This document shows, in pieces, positions 34,597 to 44,081 of a stretch of DNA of 60,412 nt (position 1 is its first letter; each line of letters begins with the position of its first letter). A model generated the notes under the pieces. That model made no database searches, was not told the DNA's origin, and saw nothing but the letters and a program-made list of their open reading frames with translations. A program made the translations under genes and the position numbers. Origin of the DNA: Planctomycetaceae bacterium (lineage in GTDB: Bacteria; Planctomycetota; Planctomycetia; Pirellulales; Pirellulaceae); the NCBI GenBank assembly GCA_002717145.1, contig PBCP01000040.1, positions 1 to 60,412 on the forward strand, read 5' to 3'.

Positions 34597-35922
34597 CTAT
34601 TCGTGTCGCAAGGCTTCGATCGGATCCATTTTGGCGGCTTTGATAGCAGGATAAATTCCAAAAATCGTACCAACGGCAACAGCGATACCGAAAGATATAG
34701 GAATTGAAATATCGACAATTTGAGGGGTCATCGATTGGATTTCTGGCGGCAATCCTGCCATTTGTTCAGGGAAATACTTATACAGGATGCCCCTTCCCAG
34801 CGTTACCATCATCGGGCCCAGTAAACCGGCGGCGATTCCAACCAAACCTCCAACCACAGATAAAGTAATAGTTTCCACTAGAAATTGTCTGATGATTGCA
34901 GATTGCCTTGCGCCGAGAGCGCGACGAACACCGATCTCGCGAGTTCGTTCAGTTACTGTTGCCAGCATAATGTTCATGATTCCGATGCCACCGACCACAA
35001 GTGATACGCCGGCAATTACGCTCATAAAGACCATAAACATTAAACGTGTGTTCTTTGCCTGCTCAAGTAACTCAAGAGGAACGACAATGCTTATGTCTTG
35101 TTCTTCGTTGTGGTGACGCAATGAATCCCGGATTAATTGATAGGCGGGCATTACTTCATCGATCTTTGAGACCCTAAAAGTGGCTTGATGAAGTTCGACT
35201 TTTTCTCCGCCAAAGGAACCTCCAACAGAACGGAAAATTTCCTTTCCCATCCGGGTATTAAAAGTTGTGAAAGGAATATAAACATCTTTCGTATAATCTT
35301 CAGCCGCCAAAGAACCTCCAATTCCGGCAGAAGTGCCGCGCGGTTTTAAAACCCCAATGACTTCAAATAGATCTGAGCGGTCTTTTAAGCGAATGGACTT
35401 CCCTAGTGGATCTTGATAGGGAAACATCTTTTTGGCAACATCGTGGGCGAGAACACAATAGTCACGATGCTTTGCAACATCACTACCAGAAAGAAAACGA
35501 CCTCGATCAATTTCTAGATTTGTGGCTTCGTAATATGACGGAGTAGAACCTACGAGACGTCCATCAACGTTTGTCGCATCGTAACTAAATCCAAAAGCGA
35601 CCTCTCGAATAGGAACAGCATTGGCAATTTGGGGTACGGTTTCCTTGATAAGCTCGAAGTCAGTTTGCGTTAGACCATATTCAGCAAGAATGCCATCAAT
35701 TTTTTGCGGCTTAATAGATCGAACAATTATATTTTGAGCACCTAGAGCTTCTATTTGACGCTGCGCTTGCTGACTAATCCCTTCTCCAATGGCCAAGAGC
35801 CAAATGACCGAGGCAACGCCTATAAAAATACCCAGTACCGTCAGCATAGAACGCATTGGGTGAAGCAGTAAGCTTTTGATGCCTAATTGAGCGGTTTGAT
35901 ATGAACTTTTAAAGAGTGCCAC
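34597..35922 (-). CDS. MacB-type ABC exporter permease (FtsX domain)
   Basis: A 441-residue type VII ABC exporter membrane subunit. It has an N-terminal membrane helix (MRSMLTVLGIFIGVASVIWLL), a large periplasmic MacB-PCD-like domain at about 45-290, then three helices with MNIMLATVTERTREIGVRRALGA and a C-terminal FGIYPAIKAAKMDPIEALRHE. Such proteins do not pump through the membrane but use ATP hydrolysis to drive outward movement of periplasmic cargo through an adaptor and TolC. Here the ATPase is a separate protein encoded 8 bases upstream. The start is GTG at 35922. Confidence 0.92.
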   Translation of the reverse strand: MALFKSSYQTAQLGIKSLLLHPMRSMLTVLGIFIGVASVIWLLAIGEGISQQAQRQIEALGAQNIIVRSIKPQKIDGILAEYGLTQTDFELIKETVPQIANAVPIREVAFGFSYDATNVDGRLVGSTPSYYEATNLEIDRGRFLSGSDVAKHRDYCVLAHDVAKKMFPYQDPLGKSIRLKDRSDLFEVIGVLKPRGTSAGIGGSLAAEDYTKDVYIPFTTFNTRMGKEIFRSVGGSFGGEKVELHQATFRVSKIDEVMPAYQLIRDSLRHHNEEQDISIVVPLELLEQAKNTRLMFMVFMSVIAGVSLVVGGIGIMNIMLATVTERTREIGVRRALGARQSAIIRQFLVETITLSVVGGLVGIAAGLLGPMMVTLGRGILYKYFPEQMAGLPPEIQSMTPQIVDISIPISFGIAVAVGTIFGIYPAIKAAKMDPIEALRHE

Positions 35923-35930
35923 CGACTTCT

Positions 35931-36791
35931 TCAGCCTCCCAGCGTGAGATTGTCTTCATCGACTTCAAATGCAGTGCTTTCAGCAACGCTATCTACTTCT
36001 TCAGCAACGGCTTTTTTAGCTTCAGAGGCGTTTAGCTCGAGTATCTCCCAGCTATTTTCTGGGATAACTTCCCCTGTTTCTTTATCCGTGAAACGAAGGC
36101 GATCATGATTGATCTCGTCGGAAACGATTAAGCCGTCACGAAGGCGAATGACTCGTTTAGTTCGCATAGCGACGTCATCTTCGTGGGTCACCATGATGAT
36201 GGTTTTGCCTTCATCGTTGAGGCGCTCATAGAGCGTAAGAATTTCTTCGGTGGTCTTGGTATCCAAGTTTCCAGTCGACTCGTCAGCAAGAATATAATAA
36301 GGGTCATTGACCAGACTGCGAGCAATGGCGACACGTTGTTGCTGGCCCCCGGAAAGCTGGGTAGGGCGGTGGTCCAGTCTATCGCCAAGCCCCACGAGGC
36401 CGGCGAGTTCTACACACCTGCGATAAGTTTGTCGGTTGAGTTTCCCCTGGTAGTAAAGAGGTACCTGAATGTTTTCGACGACACTCAGTTGTGCGATGAG
36501 GTTGTAGCTTTGAAACACAAAGCCGATTCGGCTGGCGCGAACATCCGACAATTGATTGTCGCTCATATAGAAGATGTTGTCTTCACCCAGCAGTAGATCA
36601 CCCGTGGTTGGTTTATCAAGACAGCCGATTAAGTTTAGCAGTGTACTCTTACCAGACCCCGACGGGCCCATAATTGCAACATAGTCTCCTTCAGGGACTT
36701 CGAAAGAGACACCTCGCAAGGCATGGACGGTCTCAGATTTAGTGATATAGTCTTTCGTTAAATCTTTAACGGTGAGTGCTGTCGCAGGCAC
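35931..36791 (-). CDS. MacB/LolD-type ABC exporter ATPase
   Basis: ATPase of the LolD/MacB group, 286 residues: Walker [10 protein letters not shown] near 43, Q-loop FVFQSYNL, signature [15 protein letters not shown], Walker [13 protein letters not shown] and the His switch MVTHEDD. About 60 extra residues follow the normal C-terminus and are acidic and Ala/Glu-rich. The start codon is GTG, directly abutting the adaptor's stop codon (TAAGTG), implying coupling. It energises the FtsX-type permease next door. Confidence 0.93.
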   Translation of the reverse strand: MPATALTVKDLTKDYITKSETVHALRGVSFEVPEGDYVAIMGPSGSGKSTLLNLIGCLDKPTTGDLLLGEDNIFYMSDNQLSDVRASRIGFVFQSYNLIAQLSVVENIQVPLYYQGKLNRQTYRRCVELAGLVGLGDRLDHRPTQLSGGQQQRVAIARSLVNDPYYILADESTGNLDTKTTEEILTLYERLNDEGKTIIMVTHEDDVAMRTKRVIRLRDGLIVSDEINHDRLRFTDKETGEVIPENSWEILELNASEAKKAVAEEVDSVAESTAFEVDEDNLTLGG

Positions 36792-38810
36792 TTATTTTCC
36801 TCCTCTGCCTCCAGGCCTTCCACCTGGTCCACCGGCGGCTGCCTTAGCTTCACTTGCTTTAATGAACTGGATCGATCCTAAAATCAGTTCTTCTTTATCA
36901 ACCTTGCCGTCTTTATTTTTGTCGGAACCCATAATTATGTCGCCAAAACCTCCCAGCGGTTTGAGTTCTTCTGCACTTAAAGCCTCGTCACCATCTTTAT
37001 CGTGAGCATCCATCAACTTCTTGGCGTTTTCCTCAGCCTGTTTCCGATAACCAGCTTCTTTTTCCTCTTCAGTTTGTTCAGGCAGAGCGGCTCCAGATTC
37101 TGTCGAAGCGACTTCCTCAGTATCTTCAAGCGGTATCAAGATATCTTGAGTTTTCGTGATGAAGGCTGTTAATTCCGCCGTTGAAATCGTGTTGCTTTCA
37201 TCTAGATCAACCGACTCCATATTAGAAATGCCCTCATAACCTAGAATTTCATTCATTTTTTTAATATCTTCCGAAGTAAGTTCGGCATTTTCCTCGCCGT
37301 TCGCTGAGAAACGTTTCATTGCAATACGAGCACGATGATTTGAAACTAGATGCCTAAGAAAATCAGGATATTCCCTTGGATTCTGAACGACCTGATCTCC
37401 TCGTTTGATCTCGCTTCCATCCTGAAGCACAAGCATCTTGTCATTACTTGCTTCATATTCAATCATTCGAGCTTCAATCGAGAATGGAGCTTGCTCGTCG
37501 CCATGTTTCTTTCCAAGATCTTCGCCATGCAATGGATTATTAGGATCGTGTTCGACGCGAACTAAAACGAATCTTTGGTCGTTGTCTTCGTGTAAGCATT
37601 GAACAGGGATTTGTAATCGGTCCGGTTGCTGGTTCACAGTGATTTCAACATCAGCAGAAAGGCCAACTCTCGCCCCTTCAGAATCCCCGTCAATTTCTAT
37701 AAAGGTGGCGAATCGTTTAACTTTTTGGCTCCAATGCTGACGCTCAGCATATCGATTGATAGAGGAGACTTTACCGTCGAATACACGGTCTTCTAAAGCA
37801 CCTACACGAATTTTTACAGGAAGACCTTCCCGCACACTTGCGATCTTTCCCTCGGCGATTGGGGTTTTGACTTGAAGCCTCTCAAGATCTGGAAGATAAA
37901 TGATAGTCTGTCTTTCGCGGACACTTGCTCCGGGCTCGACGGTAAACTGCTGACCTCTTTCGTCTCCGTAGTTAGCATGTACAACTGTCCCATCTTGAGG
38001 TGCGTAGATGGTGCATTTGCTGATCATGTCGTTAATTTCTTCTAGTTTCTTCAACTCTTCGTCATAGTTTTTATTTTCAGCTTCTAACTGGGCCTTTCGT
38101 GTTTCAATGTCGGCATCATACCCAACAACCATTTTTTGACGAGTAATTTCTCGCAAAGTTTTCAATTCGGTTTGTGTTAGTGCGAGTTCTAACTCCGTGC
38201 GTTTAACAGCAAATCGATCGGACTCTAACTGCTGTTGTGTTACGAAACCTTTTGCCGCAAGCCGTTCACTAAAAGCCGCTTTGTCCTGATATGTTGCTAG
38301 ATTTTGTTTGGCAATTAAGATGTTGGCTTCAATTGTTGCCTCATTCTGAATGAAAGTACCTTCCAGATACTCTTGTTTTGTTATTTCTGCTTGACGCAAA
38401 GCAGCATCAGCCGAGGTCTTTGTGGAAAGAGCGCGGTTCACTAGAATTTGCTGAGCTTGTTTCTGATCTTCGAGCGTGGAAGTATCCAATTCCACTAGCA
38501 AATCACCTTCTTTAACGACTTCACCTTCATCCACTACGCTGATAATCTCGACTCCGCCAGAAGATCGTACTTCACATTTGACTTCTACATTTTCAGCAGC
38601 CTCAATATCGCCCGTCTCGTTGATCGTATGCTTGAAGAGGCCGACTTCCGCTTCACTAAACTGGAAGCTATAGACAACTTCAGGGTCTATTGCGTCTTGG
38701 ACCGTATTCCATACCCACCAACCCATCGTTGCCATTGCACCAACAATGATCGCGAAGAGTACGACTACTGTGCTATTACCATGAAGGTGGGAGGGTTTTG
38801 CTGAAATCAT
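36792..38810 (-). CDS. HlyD/MacA-type periplasmic adaptor with three EF-hand loops
   Basis: A 672-residue adaptor anchored by an N-terminal helix (about 13-35). The biotinyl-lipoyl-like and barrel regions surround a coiled coil of roughly residues 110-255, which would reach towards the outer-membrane channel. The C-terminal 150 residues are unusual: EF-hand type loops begin at 535 (DLDESNTISTAE), 604 (DKDGDEALSAEE) and 630 (DKNKDGKVDKEE), each with the acidic positions for calcium. A Gly/Arg-rich tail ends the protein. MacA proteins are usually about 370 residues and lack such loops. It joins the MacB-like genes and the TolC-like gene. Confidence 0.9.
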   Translation of the reverse strand: MISAKPSHLHGNSTVVVLFAIIVGAMATMGWWVWNTVQDAIDPEVVYSFQFSEAEVGLFKHTINETGDIEAAENVEVKCEVRSSGGVEIISVVDEGEVVKEGDLLVELDTSTLEDQKQAQQILVNRALSTKTSADAALRQAEITKQEYLEGTFIQNEATIEANILIAKQNLATYQDKAAFSERLAAKGFVTQQQLESDRFAVKRTELELALTQTELKTLREITRQKMVVGYDADIETRKAQLEAENKNYDEELKKLEEINDMISKCTIYAPQDGTVVHANYGDERGQQFTVEPGASVRERQTIIYLPDLERLQVKTPIAEGKIASVREGLPVKIRVGALEDRVFDGKVSSINRYAERQHWSQKVKRFATFIEIDGDSEGARVGLSADVEITVNQQPDRLQIPVQCLHEDNDQRFVLVRVEHDPNNPLHGEDLGKKHGDEQAPFSIEARMIEYEASNDKMLVLQDGSEIKRGDQVVQNPREYPDFLRHLVSNHRARIAMKRFSANGEENAELTSEDIKKMNEILGYEGISNMESVDLDESNTISTAELTAFITKTQDILIPLEDTEEVASTESGAALPEQTEEEKEAGYRKQAEENAKKLMDAHDKDGDEALSAEELKPLGGFGDIIMGSDKNKDGKVDKEELILGSIQFIKASEAKAAAGGPGGRPGGRGGK

Positions 38811-38983
38811 AGTTTTCTAATGGGTAAGGAGTAATCGGAGAGAAAGATAGTCTTATATTAAATCGCTTAAATCAGTTAAGGCCGCTTAATTATGATAGCA
38901 ATTCATAAAGTTTTTAAGTATAAAACTCCGCTGTAGCTATAAAGTTTCGTTCAATAGGTGAAGCGAGCATAGGTGCGGTCAAT

Positions 38984-41722
38984 TTATGTTTCGTTGTCTT
39001 CGTTGACAGTATCGCTTGGTTCGGCCTCTTCAACGGTTTCATCTTCGGTATTGTCTCCTTCGGTTTCTTCGCTTGGATAACCGTGAATGGGACCGATGGC
39101 CCCTGGATCAATCCAAGCCCCATTTTCATCAATCCGCATTGTTCCCAATGCTAAATCCAATTGACTACGATTGATTTCATAGCCAACCCATACAGCTAGC
39201 AATCCATCTTGAACGCCTTGCAAGCCTTGTAATGAACTAATGAGCCGTTGGGCTGTTTGGGGATCGAGTGTATTACCCTGTTGTCCAGGTGGCTCCTGAA
39301 TTTTTGTGCGCTGATAAAGTACGTTGCGTGTAGCAACCTGTAATTGCTTACGACTGGCTTCAAAATTTATTTTTTGAAGCATGATAGATCTCAAAGAGTT
39401 CTTAAAGCTCAGATACTGTTGATCCTCATAGCGATAATAGGATCTAAGCCGGCCCTGGTACTCCAATAAGCTTTGTCGGTAAATGTTTCTTTCTCTAAGT
39501 CGGGTAATAGGAGCATCCCACGCCAATCCTGCACGCAATGTTCCAGTGGTATCTCGAAATCGAAAGGGATCGTCACCAGTATTTCCAATGCTACCACTGA
39601 GCTGAAGACTTAAGTCGCTTTCCAGACCGTCCGCGTTAAAAGCTAACAGTCTATATTGATCCATAACCTGTGCACGTTCGTTCATCCAATCGAGCCGGTT
39701 CTCCGAAGCTATTTTGTAAGCCTCGTCGATTGATAAATCCACAGGGACTAATGTAATTGTTTCAGCGCGTGCGCTGGTAAGTACTAAAGAAAGTTCTAAA
39801 GCATCATTGGATAACTTGATGAGCAATTCTGGAAGCTTGGAAATGACCTTATCTTCGAGTTCTTGATATAGCTGCTCGTCATCCATCGCAGATCCGTTTT
39901 CTATCAGGCTGTCGAGGGCTTCTCGAAAAAGAAGGATACCTCCCTCCTTTTCCTGCAGTCTTTGGTCTATATCATCCAAGTCGGCGGTAAGTAAATTTGG
40001 CAGTTGATCCAAATATGTACCGTCAAGAAGATCAGAGTTTAATGCCGATGCGGGCACGAGTGGGTTGTCCTCAATTTGTTCTCGAAGGGTTTTTATCGCT
40101 GCCTGGCGTTCGGGTACGATTTCGATGAGCTCTTTTACATCTTCGCGAGCCGATGATGCTTCCATCGAAAGCTGATCCAGCAACTGCTTGGCCAGAGTGG
40201 CTTCTTGACGCAAGCTTTTGAGCCCTTTTTCCACCTCTGGTCCCCACTCGATAGCTAATAACTGCGGCTGCTCGGCACGTAGGGAATTATTAATAATTTC
40301 GCCTACATCTTCCTGTTGGTCCAAGATGGCATTTTGTAAGGCCTGCATCTCCTCGTCGATGAGATTGAATTGCTCTAATTCTTTTCCATTGATAACAACT
40401 TCAACATCTGGGGGAAGCCCGAGCTCATTAGTAAAGCCATCCAATCGGCCGTCATAGTCTGCTTCTTGGTCAATGAGCTGAGTGATTTCCCTGTAGAACT
40501 GCGATTTAGTTGTTTGCACATTGTTAAAGTCTATAAATCCGGCCTCGAAGAAAGATTCAAAAAGTTTTAGGGAGCCTTTTAGAGCAACAATATTGGCTCG
40601 CCTATTTATGAGCGCTTTTTGAGACTGAAGAAGCCCCAGATAGCCTCCAGCGAATGTGCTTCCTCCTCCTCCTCCACGAAATCCTCCGATACCTCCGAAG
40701 CCACCGCTTCCTACGCCGGTAAACCCAGAAAGACCAGAACCTCCAAACAGACCTCCGATACGTGAAACTCCCCCAGTTCCCTGACCGGTGGTAATATCCA
40801 TGTAGAATCCTTTGCGATATCGCTGATAGCTCCTGACTTGATAAAGGAGTTGACGCTCAGATCTGGTTAGACGTTCCAGTACCCGATCTTTTCCACCCTG
40901 TCGAAGCAAAGGCTGAACGATATTCACATCGAGTAACGTATTCGTTCCGAAGGAATCTGGACCACTTAATTGCCACATTAGACTGTTTGCAAAGTTGACT
41001 AGTGCAGTCGCTCCAGAGGCGTATTTTTGTCGCATTCGGATACCGCGGGTTTGCAGACTTAAATCTGTTGCCGGGCTTCCCGTTAAAGCCGATCCTCGGG
41101 ATCTATAGTCCCCGCCATAGCCCCCATAGAACTGAGTATCAAAGTCAAATCTCTCAGCGCTAACATCTAACGCAGAGAGGTACATTTGCTCCAGCTGACC
41201 TTGATAGGTTGGAGAGTGCAATAAAGCCAATTCAAAAGCTTTGTCGCTATCAAGATATAACTTTCCATCTTCAGCAAGAGGCAAATGTTTCCGCCATTCA
41301 GGATTCTCGAAGGATTCCAGCTCACCATTTTTGCCCCAATCTTCATAGCCTTGCATCCCATCTACTTCTTTCATATAGATGCTAGCAGCAGGGTCGTCGG
41401 GAGGCATCGTCGGATTATCTGGATCATAATCCATATACATCCGGCTTTTTGGATCAATATTGATTGAAAAATTGCTCATATCCCAACGTTCATCCGTTCC
41501 CTTTTCATTCAGAATATAAAGAGCTTCGTGGTCGGCTTGCTTTCTGTAGAACGAGCGACTACAGCCAGTCATACTGACTAGTAGTAATGCCGCAACGCTT
41601 GCGCCGATCGTAAATGTTTTCCGAATAGCTTGGTAACGAAAGTAAGAATTCAATTGTCGTGCCTTTTTGGAGGAGCAATCTAATTGTTTGGGGGCACGAA
41701 TAATTCGTGCTTGGGCGAACAA
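38984..41722 (-). CDS. Large TolC-like outer-membrane efflux protein
   Basis: A 912-residue relative of TolC/outer-membrane efflux proteins, about twice the usual length. A lipoprotein-type Cys (VSMTGCSRS) lies about 55 residues in. The frame opens with TTG at 41722; a TTG at 41653, preceded by AAGG, would give a shorter leader and is a good alternative start. A Gly-rich segment of about 45 residues near 320-365 interrupts the first half, and long acidic coiled-coil stretches fill 440-660. The paired helical repeats with SLQLSGSIGN and RDTTGTLRAGLAWDAPITRLRERN fit the family. An acidic tail closes the protein. Gene order makes it the exit channel of the MacAB-like pump. Confidence 0.82.
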   Translation of the reverse strand: MFAQARIIRAPKQLDCSSKKARQLNSYFRYQAIRKTFTIGASVAALLLVSMTGCSRSFYRKQADHEALYILNEKGTDERWDMSNFSINIDPKSRMYMDYDPDNPTMPPDDPAASIYMKEVDGMQGYEDWGKNGELESFENPEWRKHLPLAEDGKLYLDSDKAFELALLHSPTYQGQLEQMYLSALDVSAERFDFDTQFYGGYGGDYRSRGSALTGSPATDLSLQTRGIRMRQKYASGATALVNFANSLMWQLSGPDSFGTNTLLDVNIVQPLLRQGGKDRVLERLTRSERQLLYQVRSYQRYRKGFYMDITTGQGTGGVSRIGGLFGGSGLSGFTGVGSGGFGGIGGFRGGGGGSTFAGGYLGLLQSQKALINRRANIVALKGSLKLFESFFEAGFIDFNNVQTTKSQFYREITQLIDQEADYDGRLDGFTNELGLPPDVEVVINGKELEQFNLIDEEMQALQNAILDQQEDVGEIINNSLRAEQPQLLAIEWGPEVEKGLKSLRQEATLAKQLLDQLSMEASSAREDVKELIEIVPERQAAIKTLREQIEDNPLVPASALNSDLLDGTYLDQLPNLLTADLDDIDQRLQEKEGGILLFREALDSLIENGSAMDDEQLYQELEDKVISKLPELLIKLSNDALELSLVLTSARAETITLVPVDLSIDEAYKIASENRLDWMNERAQVMDQYRLLAFNADGLESDLSLQLSGSIGNTGDDPFRFRDTTGTLRAGLAWDAPITRLRERNIYRQSLLEYQGRLRSYYRYEDQQYLSFKNSLRSIMLQKINFEASRKQLQVATRNVLYQRTKIQEPPGQQGNTLDPQTAQRLISSLQGLQGVQDGLLAVWVGYEINRSQLDLALGTMRIDENGAWIDPGAIGPIHGYPSEETEGDNTEDETVEEAEPSDTVNEDNET
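41694..41710. promoter_or_regulatory. GCACGAA-TAA-TTCGTGC palindrome upstream of or within the TolC-like leader
   Basis: Perfect 7-base inverted arms (41694-41700 and 41704-41710) with a 3-base centre. If translation of the TolC-like gene starts at the TTG at 41653, the palindrome lies about 40 bases upstream and could be an operator or 5' UTR hairpin for the efflux operon's last gene. If translation starts at 41722 it is coding. Confidence 0.3.
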
Positions 41723-42291
41723 AACATAGGTTTATACGCGGCAGTGAAGGCTAGTCGGGCAAATAGATAAAATGAGTTACCTTTTCTAGTTGCGCAGAAT
41801 TCGCTGCCTTGGCGTAGAAATCGCCGGAGAAGAGTGATTCCTTGAATTATTCTGATCGTTTTCGGTCTAAATCTTGGTATGTCACGACGGCTAGAACTGC
41901 TAAAGATCCATCTGTAGGCGTGCGAATAGGGGGCCTTCTAGGCACAAAGTATTAAAAAACTTGATTTTCTAGATTGGTAGCCGTACGATCTGAGAAAGCT
42001 AATATTGGCTTCTTTTCCGGGTGAAAGACTGCTAACCAGTGGGAGTAAATCGCAAGGGTTTACAAAATAGTGTTAAAAACTAGCGGATTTACTGAAAGGA
42101 CCACCTAAAAGGTGGTAAATGCTTGACCCCTGAATTGTCGATAGTAGAGGATGAGTGCAGGTGTTGGTTTAATACCACCCTCACTACAATTCCACGCTTT
42201 AGACCGTGGCTTCTATATGTTGCTTCTATATATAGAACGCCGGTAAAGAAGCGGGAAAGTCTCCAATCGAGAGTCTAGGTTAGGATTAACC
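41723..42291. other. Intergenic region with several short inverted and direct repeats
   Basis: No gene is seen in these 569 bases between two divergent genes. Near the right-hand gene are ACCACC-TAAAA-GGTGGT (42100-42116), CCACG/CGTGG (42192-42209), a 10-base direct repeat GCTTCTATAT (42209-42218 and 42222-42231), and a perfect 14-base palindrome TTCTATATATAGAA (42224-42237). They may form the leader and promoter region of the gene at 42292. No clear -35/-10 pair was identified. Confidence 0.45.
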
Positions 42292-44031
42292 ATGTCAACA
42301 GTAGAGATGATTTTCATCGGATACGGTTTAGTGTTCACGGTAATGCTATTCCTTTCCATCAAACAATGGCGTTGGTTCCATATCGTTATGGCGAACCTGT
42401 TGTTGATCTCTACCTTGCTTTTGACTCAGCTTACTGCCTATGTGCTGGATTTCCGTCAGGCTGCAACCATTCGCTATAACGAGGCAGTCGAAACTAGAGA
42501 TAATCTACAAGCCAACGTCAAAAGAATTCTGCATGGGCTGGACGAAAAGAGTGCTCGAACTTCGGAGGATTCTTTGGTTTCGTTAAGACATCAGCTCGAA
42601 CGATCCTTACAAGGTCGGGGCCGTGTTTGGGAAGGGCTGACATTGGGGGCAGTGCAGGGAACACCCGCCATCATTGGAACCACCACCACGGTTACACTAC
42701 CGAATGAGACACATGGACTGGAGGCTGGTTCGCGGATCTTCCTGTTTGGTGAACAGGAAATTGACGTTATTGCTGCAGCTCCTGCCGCTGAGCCAAACGA
42801 CGATCCCAATGCGGGAGCGCCGGGTGCGCCTCCTGCAGCCGCTCCGGCACCGCAAAAGATGAAGGTCCCAGCGGTTTACTTTGGTGAATACGATGTCGAA
42901 GCCGTCAATGGTGCGACGGTTTCGTTGAAGTGCGCCTTTGCCCCACGAGTCTTCAATCCCGCTTTAATGGCGAATGGCACTAGTGCGGCGATGTATGAAA
43001 CGATACCGGCTGATTCACACTTCAAGTTCGCTTCGCGGCCAGATGACAAATATGAAGAATTACGACAGGGCGGCCGCGATAACGCCGAACCACTATTCGG
43101 TCAAATGGACCCACAGCGAATCAACAGCATTTTCCGAACGGTCGTTTTACCGTTGATCCAGAATCAACATGAGATACCAAATACTAATCAGATTTTGGCG
43201 AAAGGTCAGGTCAGGATCGGGACACTTGGCGATAAACTAGTCGAAGAATTTGTTGCCGACGGCAGTCCGCTTAATGGCAGGGAGGTTGACCCGAGAAACA
43301 TTTGGTACAAGCTCCAGTTCACTGAGAAGACAACATTGTCTCAGAAAGTAAATGGCGATGACGCGCAGGCCGCACTCACCGAAGCCGGCATCTTTCAGGC
43401 TGGTGAAGCCATTATTCCGTTATTCTATCACCGCTCACCCAGTTCGGTTAATTTTGATAACGGAACGACTTCAATTACTCCCGGTACTAAAACGGACTCG
43501 ATAACATTCGAAGAAGAGGATATTGCCTACATTGGTGCGGCGGAAAAAATTGTGCAGGATAATCGAATTGTACCTGTGGAGGTCCTGGTTTCAGGCGCAG
43601 AGGGTGTAGCTCCGGTGGCTCGAAAGATTGTTGAATACTTCGTGAGGCCGCTTCACGACTACAACCATATCTTCCATAGTTACGAAGCACGGTTGCAAAC
43701 ACTGGCATTTAGTGATGACAATGCTCGATACGATATCACTGCAACTACCGCAGCTCGAAATGATGCAGTTGGACAGATCGAATATCGCAAGCAGGAAAAG
43801 AAAGAGCTGGAACTTGATTTAGAATTGCATCGACGTGATGAATATGAAGCTGAATTGTATTCAGCAACATTGCAATCCGAAGTGGCAAATCTGACGAGTT
43901 CGCTTGCCGAAATCTTCGATCGTAACAGAGCATTGGCCCAGACGTTGGCCGATCGTCAATCACAGCTCGAAGAAGCTATTGACGCCCGGACGCAGGAAGC
44001 TGAAAACGCCACCGGTAATTCAGAAGAATAA
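42292..44031 (+). CDS. Membrane-anchored coiled-coil protein of unknown function
   Basis: No known family recognised; long orphans of this form are common in planctomycetes. Two membrane helices lie at about residues 5-22 and 30-50. The outer part of about 520 residues has a Pro/Ala-rich spacer (near 160-185), a mixed beta region and a C-terminal coiled coil from about 485 to 570 that is rich in Glu, Gln and Arg. GGATTAACC precedes the ATG. The rhomboid protease gene is 50 bases downstream. A structural or cell-envelope role is a guess. Confidence 0.72.
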   Translation: MSTVEMIFIGYGLVFTVMLFLSIKQWRWFHIVMANLLLISTLLLTQLTAYVLDFRQAATIRYNEAVETRDNLQANVKRILHGLDEKSARTSEDSLVSLRHQLERSLQGRGRVWEGLTLGAVQGTPAIIGTTTTVTLPNETHGLEAGSRIFLFGEQEIDVIAAAPAAEPNDDPNAGAPGAPPAAAPAPQKMKVPAVYFGEYDVEAVNGATVSLKCAFAPRVFNPALMANGTSAAMYETIPADSHFKFASRPDDKYEELRQGGRDNAEPLFGQMDPQRINSIFRTVVLPLIQNQHEIPNTNQILAKGQVRIGTLGDKLVEEFVADGSPLNGREVDPRNIWYKLQFTEKTTLSQKVNGDDAQAALTEAGIFQAGEAIIPLFYHRSPSSVNFDNGTTSITPGTKTDSITFEEEDIAYIGAAEKIVQDNRIVPVEVLVSGAEGVAPVARKIVEYFVRPLHDYNHIFHSYEARLQTLAFSDDNARYDITATTAARNDAVGQIEYRKQEKKELELDLELHRRDEYEAELYSATLQSEVANLTSSLAEIFDRNRALAQTLADRQSQLEEAIDARTQEAENATGNSEE

Positions 44032-44051
44032 AGATCGCCTTAAGGTCGCCC

Positions 44052-44071
44052 TTTACCCACTCTTGGGTAAA
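44052..44071 (+). promoter_or_regulatory. TTTACCC/GGGTAAA hairpin before the rhomboid gene
   Basis: Perfect 7-base arms at 44052-44058 and 44065-44071 with a 6-base loop sit 10 bases before the rhomboid start codon, where a ribosome-binding site would be expected but is not seen. It may be a weak terminator for the preceding gene or control initiation of the next. Confidence 0.35.
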
Positions 44072-44081
44072 ATAAAACATT

